Assembly (NCBI RefSeq): GCF_000383575.1
Contig: NZ_KB911579.1
Location: forward strand, 2,822,523 to 2,886,522
Direction of reading: 5' to 3'
From: Salinispora oceanensis
GTDB taxonomy: Bacteria; Actinomycetota; Actinomycetes; Mycobacteriales; Micromonosporaceae
DNA: 64,000 nt
The first letter of the stretch is position 1, and each line of letters begins with the position of its first letter. Shown in pieces: positions 35,220 to 43,488 of this stretch. The notes under the pieces were generated by a model. It ran no database searches, was not told the DNA's origin, and saw nothing but the letters and a program-made list of their open reading frames with translations. A program made the position numbers and the translations under genes.

Positions 35220-35242
35220 TAACTCTACTCGACGTATAGTTA
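35220..35242. promoter_or_regulatory. Candidate TetR operator for the island exporter
   Basis: TAACT-n-TAC, a 5-nt centre and GTA-n-AGTTA form a 9-bp-arm palindrome with one mismatch per arm. It lies 5 bp upstream of the exporter ATG at 35215 and overlaps a likely -10 (TATACG on the minus strand), the classical place for TetR repression. Confidence 0.6.
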
Positions 35243-35854
35243 TGAGACCCAGGTTAGCCAGGCCACATTTCCCCAGCCGTGCGGGACCATTGACGAGACC
35301 CGCCCCAACCCCAGGAAGCACCTCGGCTTCCAATGCAGATGGAGCGGCTCCAGATCTCCGTCGCCATCGTCCACGGCAGGTTCCAACACGGCCTTGTGGT
35401 GCACTTTCGGGCCGAGGACCCGTTCCAGCGCGGGGTGAATCTGTGTCAGCAGACCCCGGATCCGGTTGGACACGCGAGTGGCCTCGCCAGCGAGGTCGTC
35501 GTCGAAGCCGACCAGGACTTCCAACTCGGCGAGGGCCTCGTCGCCGGTGTCGACCCGTCGCAGGGTGTGGGGCAGGGTGCGGGCGGCGTCGGCGATGACG
35601 TGGGCGTCGCGGGCGTCGGTCTTCGCGCTACCGGGGTGTAGGTCAGCGATGCGTCGCATGGCCAGGCCGGGCAGGTAGGCCACCTGATGACCGCACGCCC
35701 GGGCGACCGCGACCGGCAGGGCGCCGATCGAGGCGGGCTGGTCAACCACGACCAGCACCCGACCGTGGCGGGCCAGCTTGTCGAACAGCTGCCGCAGCCG
35801 GGCCTCGGTGTTCGGCAACGCCGCGTCATGCAGCCGTCTGCCGTCCGGACTCAA
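35240..35854 (-). pseudogene. IS110-family transposase, truncated
   Basis: About 160 residues match the N-terminal DEDD (RuvC-like) half of IS110/IS1111 transposases: VLVVVDQPASIGALPVAVARACG, LPGLAMRRIADLHPGSAKTDARDAHVIADAAR and LLTQIHPALERVLGPK. The first about 20 residues with the leading Asp and the whole C-terminal Transposase_20 half with the Ser are missing; after residue about 160 the frame runs into unrelated sequence. It is inactive and marks an insertion beside the exporter promoter. Confidence 0.85.
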
Positions 35855-35981
35855 CCCGACCGCGCTCGACGATCACGCGGCCTCGCTGCAGCGCCGCCTA
35901 GATGCCGTGCGCGCTGCCCAGCCGGTCTTCGGCCAGCATCTAAATCGACGGCACCGTCGTCCTGGCAGAAAGGAAAGCCCC

Positions 35982-36206
35982 GTGAACCGCTCCGGCACGA
36001 TCCCTATGTGGATCCTGGTCATGGGTCTCGCGTCGCTCGTCGCGGCCCTCGTGACGGCGATGCTGAAGAACAGCCTTGACGCGCCGGTCGCCGAAGCCGT
36101 GCTGTCCGCCGGGATGGCGTTCGGGTGCACTTTCGGCCTGGGCCTCGGCATTCTCGGCGCACTGCAACAACCCCGGTCCAGGAGCACCCACCGCGGGTCG
36201 AGGTGA
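35982..36206 (+). CDS. Small membrane protein of the island (74 aa)
   Basis: The GTG at 35982 follows AAGGA (35970-35974) at 7 nt. The product has two hydrophobic segments (IPMWILVMGLASLVAALVTAML and AEAVLSAGMAFGCTFGLGLGILGAL) and a short basic tail. I do not recognise the family. It could be a small hydrophobic partner or an orphan gene. The 255 bp from here to the right att copy show no gene. Confidence 0.6.
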   Translation: MNRSGTIPMWILVMGLASLVAALVTAMLKNSLDAPVAEAVLSAGMAFGCTFGLGLGILGALQQPRSRSTHRGSR

Positions 36207-36461
36207 CGCAGCAGACAGCGGAATGCTTGCGGTGATGGTCAGCTCGGTGGCCCCGGGCGAGACGCCAACCTGCGCCAGCATCCCGCTCCCGCACGACGCC
36301 GGGACACCGGCACCGGGTTCATGCCCCCGTTTATCCCCCGGAAACCCGTTCCAAGTAGTTACCATCGGTGACAAGCAACGGCCACGGCCTGGTGGCGTCC
36401 GTGCAGCTCAGTGCATAAATACGACGACCAATGACAAGCCTAAGGCCGTGACTATCGGTGA

Positions 36462-36570
36462 GAGGGGGTCAGGGGTTCAAATCCCCTCAGCTCCACATAA
36501 AAAGGCCCTGACCAGCAATAATGCCGGTTAGGGCCTTAACTGTTGTCTATGCGATTTTGAATCACTCCCC
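36462..36570. repeat. attR: second copy of the tRNA-Ala 3' half and terminator
   Basis: It matches 32882-32990 at 106 of 109 positions. The tRNA 5' half is absent, so no tRNA is made from it; the terminator hairpin is kept (C to T change pairs as G-U). It marks the right border of the 3.58-kb island. Confidence 0.9.
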
Positions 36571-36587
36571 CCGCCACACAACGCTGC

Positions 36588-39002
36588 TCAGCCCAGGACG
36601 TGCTGGAGGTAGCGTGCTGTCTTGGTGTCGGCAGTGACCAGATCTGCTGGTGTGCCGGTGGCGACCACTCGGCCACCGGCAGGGCCGGCTCCCGGGCCCA
36701 GGTCGATGATCCAATCGGCGCGTGCAGCGAGGTGGAGGTCGTGCTCCGCCACAACCACGGTGTTGCCGGCGTCGATGAGGACGTCGAGGGCTTCGACGAG
36801 GCGCTGGACGTCGGCGGGGTGCAGGCCCGTCACCGGCTCGTCCAGGACGACCAGGCCGCGTTTGCGGCCCCGGTTGCCTCGTTGGATCGTGGTAGCTAGT
36901 TTGAGGCGCTGTGCTTCGCCGCCGGAGAGGTCGGTCGCGCTCTGGCCGAGGGTGACGTAGCCGAGGCCCACCTGGCGCAGGGCGTGGAGTGTGGCGACCA
37001 GGGAGTCGGGGCCGGTGAAGAACTCCGCGGCTTCGTCGATGGTCAGGTCGAGTACCGCGTCGATGGAGAGGCCTTGGTACTCGACGTCCAGGACCTGCTG
37101 GGTGAAGCGGCGGCCCGCGCAGGTGGTGCAGGTGACCCAGACGTCTGGCAGGAAGTGCATGTCGACGAGTTTGCGGCCATGGCCGGAGCAGTCCACGCAG
37201 CGGCCACCGGCGGTGTTGAAGGAGAACGTGGAAGCATTCAGCTCGGCTTTGCGGGCGTGGTCTGTGGAGGCGAACAGGGTGCGGATCGCGTCGAAGGCCT
37301 TGCTGTAGGTGGCGGGGTTCGACCTCGGGGTGCGGCCGATGGGGTCCTGGTCGACGACGGCCACCCAGGCGACGGGTGCTGTGTCGTCGGCTTCGACGGC
37401 CGAGGCGAACGCGTGCAGCAGGCTGCTCTTGCCGCTGCCGCTCGGGCCTGTCAGGCAGGTGAGTCTGCCCTGGGGCACCTGTACTTCCGCGACGTCGACG
37501 TTTTGGTTGCTGATGTCGCGGACGGTGAGCCAACGGGCTGGATCGGCGTCTCGGGTCTTGCGTTCGACGCGTTGTTTGCGGCCGGAGAGGTAGGCCGCGG
37601 TCGGTGAGGTCTCGTGGTGGGCCGCTTCGGCCGGTGGTGCGGAGATGAGGAGGTGACCACCGTCGCGGCCGGCTCCCGGTCCGATGTCGACGACCCAGTC
37701 GCAGGCCTTGACGATCTCCGGGTCGTGTTCGACGAGCAGCACGCTATTGCCGTTGTCCCGCAGCGCCTTCAGCATGTCGAGGACATCTGCCTTGTCTGCG
37801 GGGTGCAGGCCGGAGGTGGGTTCGTCCAAGACGAACGTGATGCCCTCAAGCGGAGTGCTGAGCTGGGCTGCGAGGCGTGCGCGTTGCAGCTCGCCGCCGG
37901 AGAGGGTCGAGGCCTCGCGGCTCAGTTGCAGGTGGGACAGGCCGGTGCGGTGCAGGACGGTCAGGCGGGCGCCCAGTTCGCGCAGCAGCGGGAGGCCGAC
38001 CGCGCGATCCTGGTTGCCGAGTTCGGCTTCGGCCTGGTGCACCCAGTCGATGAGGTCTGTGCCGGTGAGTGTGATCAGTTCCGGATAGGTGCGACCGCCG
38101 ACGGTGACGGTGCGGGCCGCCTCGCCGAACCCACTGCCAGCGCAATCCTGGCAGGGCGCCATGCGCATGTACCGCTGGTAGCGCTGCTTGCTCGATTCGC
38201 TGCCCGCGTTGGCGAACACGCGCTCCACCTCGGCGAGGGCGCCGCGCATCGGCTGGCTGCTGCTGTAGGTCCACTCGGTGCCGGTGGCCCGGCTCGGAAT
38301 GGTGACGCTGGCGTCGATGACCTGCGCACCGGTGCCGTGCAGGACCGCGTGCTGGAAAGTCGCTGGCAGGTCGCGCCAAGGCACGGACAGATCGACGCGG
38401 TGCAACTCGGCGAGGGCGGGAACGAACGAGTGCTCGCCGGAGCGCCACTTCGCGAACCAATGCGAACCCCCTGAGAACAGGGGAAGTTCAGGATTGTCGA
38501 TGATCAGCTCCGCGTCGGCACGCACGGTACCGCCCGCTCCGTGGCACACCGGGCAGGCTCCCTCGGGGCTGAACCTGTCGAAGCTGGTCGTCGCGAGCTC
38601 GGCGCCGGTGCGGAGCGCGGGCAGGCGTGAGTAGACCAGGCCCAGGTACGCGTCCATGCCGGTGACGGTGGCCATTGTGGAACGAGGATTGTTGTTGAGT
38701 CGGCGCTGGTCCACCGCGAGCGTCGCGCCGAGGCCGGTGATGCGGTCGACCTCGGGCCGGTCGCGCTGGCCGAGGTAGCGCCGCACGAACGGCGAGATGC
38801 CCTCGAGGTAGCGCAGTTGTGCCTCGGCGTGCACGGTGTCGACCGCCAGCGAGGTCTTCCCGCTGCCGCTGACGCCGGTGAACGCCACCAGCTTTCCGCG
38901 CGGGATTCGCACGCTAATGTCGCGCAGGTTGTGGGTCCGGGCACCGGTGACTTCGATCCAGCCGCGGTCGTCGTGACGCCGCACGTCGTTCGCTCCGTTC
39001 AC
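36588..39002 (-). CDS. UvrA-like ABC ATPase, drug-resistance type
   Basis: About 804 aa from a GTG that overlaps the tetR stop (GTGA). Two ABC modules are present: P-loops GVSGSGKTS and GPSGSGKSS, signatures LSGGELQR and LSGGEAQR, and Walker B LDEPTSGLH and LDEPVTGLH. CPVCHGAG, CQDCAGSG, CVDCSGHG and CTTCAG are the UvrA zinc modules. At about 800 aa it is shorter than repair UvrA (about 950 aa). UvrA2/DrrC-type proteins of this size protect producers from DNA-binding drugs, and the TetR-controlled setting fits that role. Confidence 0.88.
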   Translation of the reverse strand: MNGANDVRRHDDRGWIEVTGARTHNLRDISVRIPRGKLVAFTGVSGSGKTSLAVDTVHAEAQLRYLEGISPFVRRYLGQRDRPEVDRITGLGATLAVDQRRLNNNPRSTMATVTGMDAYLGLVYSRLPALRTGAELATTSFDRFSPEGACPVCHGAGGTVRADAELIIDNPELPLFSGGSHWFAKWRSGEHSFVPALAELHRVDLSVPWRDLPATFQHAVLHGTGAQVIDASVTIPSRATGTEWTYSSSQPMRGALAEVERVFANAGSESSKQRYQRYMRMAPCQDCAGSGFGEAARTVTVGGRTYPELITLTGTDLIDWVHQAEAELGNQDRAVGLPLLRELGARLTVLHRTGLSHLQLSREASTLSGGELQRARLAAQLSTPLEGITFVLDEPTSGLHPADKADVLDMLKALRDNGNSVLLVEHDPEIVKACDWVVDIGPGAGRDGGHLLISAPPAEAAHHETSPTAAYLSGRKQRVERKTRDADPARWLTVRDISNQNVDVAEVQVPQGRLTCLTGPSGSGKSSLLHAFASAVEADDTAPVAWVAVVDQDPIGRTPRSNPATYSKAFDAIRTLFASTDHARKAELNASTFSFNTAGGRCVDCSGHGRKLVDMHFLPDVWVTCTTCAGRRFTQQVLDVEYQGLSIDAVLDLTIDEAAEFFTGPDSLVATLHALRQVGLGYVTLGQSATDLSGGEAQRLKLATTIQRGNRGRKRGLVVLDEPVTGLHPADVQRLVEALDVLIDAGNTVVVAEHDLHLAARADWIIDLGPGAGPAGGRVVATGTPADLVTADTKTARYLQHVLG

Positions 39003-39589
39003 TTCGCTACCAAGAAAGGGTTGAGCAGGAACGCGACATCGCGCCGCACCCACTCCGAGAGCTCGCCGTCACCGAGGATCGCCCACATGATCAACGCGCC
39101 GTTGTACGTCGTCTGCACCGCCCTGGCAATACCGTCCACATCGCACTCGACGAGCTCACCCTGCTCAACGGCCCGCTCCAGCAGCGACGCGATGCCCGTG
39201 CGCATCGACTGGGCGAACCTCACGGCGTGGTAGTGCAGTGCGTCGTCGCTGAGGTCGAGATGCAGGAACGCCACGTGGTTGGCCATCTCCGCGGGGCTGT
39301 CCACGTCGCTGCTGAGCGCCGCGATGAATGCGTAGAGGGCTTCAAGCGGCGACTCGAACTTGGCGACGATCTCAGTGAAGAACTCGTCGACCTTGGACGC
39401 CTCGTACTCGTTGATCGCGACCAACAGGTCGTGCTTGGACCCGAATCGCTTGACCAGCGTGGCCGCCGAGATTCCGAGGTCGGATGCCACGTCGTTGAGC
39501 GTGACGCGGAGCGGGCCGATGCGGGCCAGCGTGCGGGACGCGCTGACGAAGATCTGCTCGTTGGTGACGGACATCGGTCGCGGGCTCAT
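38999..39589 (-). CDS. TetR-family repressor upstream of the UvrA-like gene
   Basis: 196 aa. The DNA-binding domain is VTLNDVASDLGISAATLVKRFGSKHDLLVAI. It overlaps the UvrA-like gene by 4 nt, so it is coupled to it. The sequence just upstream (39608-39628) resembles the palindrome upstream of the MFS gene at 41619-41640, so this regulator probably controls both. An internal ATG (MSVTNEQ) is an alternative start. Confidence 0.9.
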   Translation of the reverse strand: MSPRPMSVTNEQIFVSASRTLARIGPLRVTLNDVASDLGISAATLVKRFGSKHDLLVAINEYEASKVDEFFTEIVAKFESPLEALYAFIAALSSDVDSPAEMANHVAFLHLDLSDDALHYHAVRFAQSMRTGIASLLERAVEQGELVECDVDGIARAVQTTYNGALIMWAILGDGELSEWVRRDVAFLLNPFLVAK

Positions 39590-39607
39590 GGCACGGATGG
39601 TACCCGA

Positions 39608-39628
39608 TAAGTGAATTGGCGTTTACTA
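39608..39628. promoter_or_regulatory. Candidate TetR operator A
   Basis: On the minus strand this reads TAGTAAACGCCAATTCACTTA and matches the site at 41620-41640 at 15 of 21 positions, including AGTAAA and TTCA-n-TTA. It lies 19 nt upstream of the tetR start. Confidence 0.5.
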
Positions 39629-39799
39629 ACGCCGCGTCGCGTGATCATCTGACCCTCCCGCCGCAGCACTGAGATGACAGAAGCCTCCTCATGGCCGCGC
39701 CTCTCCGCTGCCAGAGCCGGCTTGACGGCAGCCGGCCGTTCGAGGAGCCGACGCAACAGCAGTTGCATGCCGGTAGTCGCCCGGATGTGGTTCATCGCG

Positions 39800-40010
39800 C
39801 GGACGCCGGGAGAGGTAGGTGCCAGCGGCAGGCGGAAGGCGTCCGACACGCGCCACAGCAGCCCGGCCCCGGTGGCAGCGGCCTTCTCCCACAGACCGAA
39901 GGAGGGAAAGCCGCGGTCGGCCAGCAGGAGCATGTCGGCCTTCAGGCGGTGCAGCAGCCGGTGCGCGAGGGTGCGCTCGCCCTCTCCTTCTCTTTCGGCC
40001 AGCGGATCAC
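39800..40010 (-). pseudogene. IS4-type transposase fragment
   Basis: The minus-strand frame encodes ADMLLLADRGFPSFGLWEKA and GLLWRVSDAFRLPLAP, the central DDE part of IS4-family transposases (second catalytic Asp in LADRGF). Both ends are lost, and no complete terminal repeats were found. It separates tetR from the second MFS gene; the gap 39629-40129 holds no other gene. Confidence 0.7.
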
Positions 40011-40129
40011 TTTGACCCCGTTGGCATCCATGTTCAGAAGCCTCCCAGGCTGGATGTTCGTCTTGTATCTCCCTCCGGTTCGTTCGATACGCACAGGAGT
40101 AGTGATCGTTTGGCGCTACCAGGCTGTGT

Positions 40130-41575
40130 TCAGTTTTCGGCACTCGCCGCAAGGGGTGCCGGAGCCGATCCGATGTAGCTGCGCCGCGGTACGAGGAACG
40201 TGGCAAGGCCTGCCAGCACGTACATGACCACCGCGGAGACGAAGGCGACGTGGTAGTGGTCGAGCAGCCGCACGGGTGTGTCGTCGGCGGTCACCGGAAC
40301 GATCGCCGCTGCCATGGTGACCGCCACCGTGAGACCCAGCACCGGGCCCACCTGTTCGGAGGTATTGATCAGGCCGGCCGCGAGCCCCTGCTTTCGTTCC
40401 GGCAGCCCGCGCGTCGCCACGATGATCGCGGGAGCCTCGATGAACGCCGCGCCGACGCCGATCAGCAGCAGGGGTGGGAAGATCCACGCCAGGTAGGAGC
40501 CGTCGCCGGGCGCGAACACGAACCACAGCGAACCGGCCGCGCCACCTGCTGTGCCCATCAGAAGCAGTGCTTGCGCACCCACCTTCTCCATCAACCACGC
40601 CACCCTGGTCGCGATCACCGCCATCACCAGCGTGATCGGCAGGTAGGCCAGGCCGGCGTCCGTGGCTGAGTAGCCGAGCACACGCATCATGTAGAAGGTC
40701 ACGTAGAACATGACGCCGAGGTTGGCGGCGGTGGACAGCAGATTGATCACATTGCCCGCTCGAACCCCAGGTTCGGCGAACACCGCCAACGGCACGAGCG
40801 GGTCGCTGTGCCTGCGCTCCACGGCCACGAAGGCTGCCAGCAACACCACCGTCGTGGCCGCGCTCATTGTCATCACCAGGGCGCTTGACCCGTGCTCGAC
40901 CCTCGTCAGCGTGAACACGAGCATCCCGAGCCAGCCGGTGAGCGTGAGCGCACCGAGCACGTCCGGCGACACCCGCTGCACCGGCCGGGTGCGCGGCAAA
41001 AGCGATGCCACGGCGAGTCCGGCCACGAGCCCGATCGGCAGGTTGAGCAAGAAGATCCAGCGCCACCCGAATGCATCGGTCACGAGTCCGCCCACGACCT
41101 GGCCGAGCGCCGCCCCCGCGAGACCGGTGAAGCTCCACCACGCGACAGCCCGGTTGCGTCCGGAGCCGGTGGTGCTGACGAGGTTGAGCAGGGCCAGGGC
41201 GGTGGGGGAGACCATCGCCGCGCCCACGCCCTGAACAGCCCTGGCCGCGAACAACTCGGTACCGCTCGTCGCAAAGCCGCACCACACCGACGCGGCCACG
41301 AACACCCCGAGGCCGACCAGCAGCAACCGCCGCGGTCCGAATAGGTCGCCGAGTCGCCCGGACAGGGCGAGCAGACTGCCGAATGTCAGCATGTAGGCGC
41401 TGGCCACCCACTGCGTGTCCGCAGCGTCCACCTTCAGGTCCACCTGGATGACGGGCACTGCGACGCCGAGCACCGTCATATCGAGGATCAGCAGCATCTG
41501 GACCAGGCACAACGTTGCGATGGCAGCGAAAGGTGGCTGGCTTGTCGCCTCTGGCTTCTGGTTCAGTTCGGTCAC
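40130..41575 (-). CDS. DHA2-family MFS drug exporter (second copy)
   Basis: 481 aa, about 14 membrane helices. Motif A SGRLGDLFGPRRLLLVGLGV, motif C WWSFTGLAGAALGQVVGGL and the early LILDMTVLGVAVPVIQ are typical of drug/H+ antiporters. It is not a close duplicate of the island exporter. A perfect 7-bp-arm palindrome lies 44 bp upstream. Together with the UvrA-like protein it looks like a self-resistance or acquired-resistance module. Confidence 0.9.
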   Translation of the reverse strand: MTELNQKPEATSQPPFAAIATLCLVQMLLILDMTVLGVAVPVIQVDLKVDAADTQWVASAYMLTFGSLLALSGRLGDLFGPRRLLLVGLGVFVAASVWCGFATSGTELFAARAVQGVGAAMVSPTALALLNLVSTTGSGRNRAVAWWSFTGLAGAALGQVVGGLVTDAFGWRWIFLLNLPIGLVAGLAVASLLPRTRPVQRVSPDVLGALTLTGWLGMLVFTLTRVEHGSSALVMTMSAATTVVLLAAFVAVERRHSDPLVPLAVFAEPGVRAGNVINLLSTAANLGVMFYVTFYMMRVLGYSATDAGLAYLPITLVMAVIATRVAWLMEKVGAQALLLMGTAGGAAGSLWFVFAPGDGSYLAWIFPPLLLIGVGAAFIEAPAIIVATRGLPERKQGLAAGLINTSEQVGPVLGLTVAVTMAAAIVPVTADDTPVRLLDHYHVAFVSAVVMYVLAGLATFLVPRRSYIGSAPAPLAASAEN

Positions 41576-41618
41576 GTTCGGTCTACCTCCATAGGGTGTG
41601 TCGAAGTCTCTACTGACG

Positions 41619-41638
41619 GTAAATGAACGTGCATTTAC
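41619..41638. promoter_or_regulatory. Candidate TetR operator B
   Basis: GTAAATG (41619-41625), a 6-nt centre, and CATTTAC (41632-41638) form a perfect palindrome in the promoter region of the MFS gene. It resembles the site upstream of tetR. Confidence 0.6.
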
Positions 41639-42238
41639 TTATCAACTCGGGGCCCCGGAACTTGTCCCGACATCTCCGCCAGCCTCGCTCGCTTTCGCCC
41701 GCACCACAGCCATCCCGCTGGGCGATCGAGCCGTGGACGTGACGCGCAGACAGCCGTCACCAACAGTCGCTCCACGTGCTCGACAGTCCGCTCCCTTCCG
41801 CCGGACCCACCGAACAGCGACATCGAGTAGAGATCCATCGAAGCCGCAGCCCGAGCCGCGGGTCCGGTCTGACCGGGTGCGGGACGATCGAGGTCAACCC
41901 CGAACCAGCATCACTGCCGGCGGGCTTGTCTGGTCGGGAAGTCGACGCCGTAGCGCGGGGACCGCAGGGTGGCATTGTCTTCGAGGTGACCTCGCGGCGA
42001 GCGCTCAAGAATCCGTACAAAACGTGGGCGAGCCGGATGGCGTGCCCGGTCTCGATGTCGAGCAGGCGCAACATGATGTGAATCGGCACGGAATATGCCG
42101 GGGAGTTGCGCCCCTTACTGGCCTCTTTTGGCGCACGAGTCGGCCCGGGTGGATCGGGCCGATCGCGTGTCCCGATCCGCCCCGGCCGGATTCCGGGCCG
42201 GAATGAAAGCACAGCCGACTGGGTACGGGTCGCGGCCG
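41639..42238. other. No recognisable gene
   Basis: 600 bp with only shadow-type frames and mixed base composition. It is probably decayed DNA next to the permease pseudogene. Confidence 0.5.
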
Positions 42239-42620
42239 TTACGACGAGGTGCGGCGGCGGAAGACCCACCCCGCGAGCGGGACCACCTGCAGTCCGCTCC
42301 AGCAGGCCAGCGCGATCCACGCGTCGTTGCCGATCGGCAGGTCGAGCAGCAGACCGGCGGCCGCCAGCCACTCCGTACCCCCGCTTCTGGCCGGAAGCCG
42401 ACCACCAGGCCGCCCAGCACGATCACCGTCATCGACAGGAGGTGCCGGGCCAGGAGCCCACCACATGGCCGGTGAGCAGGGACGTCGAGACCATCGGCAT
42501 GGACCGGAAGCGGTCGACGAGGCCTTCGGCGAGGTCGTTGGCCATGCTGACCGAGGAGTTGGTGGCGTTGAAGCCGACGCTGATGACGACCAGGCCTGCG
42601 ACCATGTAGCTCGCGCAAAT
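42239..42620 (-). pseudogene. ABC-2-type permease (DrrB-like), frameshifted remnant
   Basis: Translating 42606 leftwards gives MVAGLVVISVGFNATNSS, then SMANDLAEGLVDRFRSMPMV and STSLLTGHVVG. Another frame continues as ARHLLSMTVIVLGGLVVGFRP and a third as EWLAAAGLLLDLP. This succession (NDLxxGxxDRFRSMPM, then the long hydrophobic helices) is that of daunorubicin-resistance-type ABC-2 permeases. The 5' and 3' parts and the ATPase partner are gone. Confidence 0.65.
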
Positions 42621-42725
42621 TCACGCTGCCGGTCTCGATCGCGCTCGGACGGGCCACCCGGCGCGTGGGCCCGGCGGTGCGGTTCGCTTCCACTCAAGCC
42701 CTGCGCAAAGATAGTTGCCAAGTGC

Positions 42726-43025
42726 TCAGTCGTATTTGGTGTGCCCCGTGTTGGGATCGACTTCGACCAAAAAGTTGCGAATCTTTTCCCGGTGTTCGTC
42801 GAGCGACAGCTCCCGGGCCGGAAACGAACCAAAGCCGCAGCCGGGGTCTGGTCCACTGAGCCAGGTGTAGTCGGTGCCAGCGGAGTTGCTACTGCGGATG
42901 GCGAATATCTCGCCATCGACTTCAAGTAGGGACGAGGTGGCGTCGGTTTTGGGGCACAGGCCGGGCGCAGCCTCCGGGTCGGCTTCCCCGTCACCACTGT
43001 CGTCGGCTGAGTAGATCGCCTTCAT
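42726..43025 (-). CDS. Hypothetical acidic 99-aa protein
   Basis: An acidic, cysteine-containing 99-aa protein starting MKAIYSADDSGDGEADPE and ending IRNFLVEVDPNTGHTKYD. I do not recognise the family. The order (acidic start, VDGEIFAIRSSNSAG, then a C-terminal helix) is loosely like the small DUF397-type proteins of actinobacteria, but the key DSKD motif is missing. The SD is weak. Confidence 0.45.
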   Translation of the reverse strand: MKAIYSADDSGDGEADPEAAPGLCPKTDATSSLLEVDGEIFAIRSSNSAGTDYTWLSGPDPGCGFGSFPARELSLDEHREKIRNFLVEVDPNTGHTKYD

Positions 43026-43488
43026 CTGGCTATCTTCGCGGATGCGCCCGGCCGGGCGCGTATCTGTCGTAGATCGAGCACCACCGAACGCCCGGCAGGT
43101 TCGGCCCGTGCGGCCGTGGCGACTGCGGCGGCGGGTCTGCCCTGCCGAGCCGATCTGCCGTGAACCGCGGTGGAGTGCGAGGGTTCGCGCGAACAATGGC
43201 GTTGCGTTCACCTGGCGACGTCGGCTCACCGCATGACAAGCGCGGCATGGCCGGGGTCGTGCTTGCGGAGTTGGCGCGACGAGCACACAACGACGGCCTC
43301 GCGCACGTGGTTGCTCCGCTTTGACCGACGTGGAAGTACCGGTATCCGATAGCGCCGATGGCCGGGGCCGGGTGGACCCGCCCGGACGGTCTCTCTGTCG
43401 ATCCGTGGATCCGTATCCACCAACGCATGGGAGAACGCGGTCACCCGGAGGGTGGCCGCGTTCACCGACTAGCGGATCACGTGAGTCG
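43026..43488. other. No recognisable gene
   Basis: 463 bp between the 99-aa gene and the protease-like gene. The open frames here are low-quality and overlap on both strands. I see no RNA gene or repeat. Confidence 0.5.

Larger units (their letters stand above)
32882..36570. mobile_element. tRNA-Ala-integrated island remnant without integrase
   Basis: Direct repeats derived from the tRNA-Ala 3' end enclose about 3.5 kb that holds a tetR-MFS pair, an IS110-type transposase fragment and a 74-aa membrane protein. Integration into a tRNA 3' end is the usual mark of a tyrosine-recombinase island or actinomycete integrative element. No integrase, excisionase, Rep or Tra gene is present inside, so the element has decayed or depends on a recombinase elsewhere. 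Confidence 0.8.
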
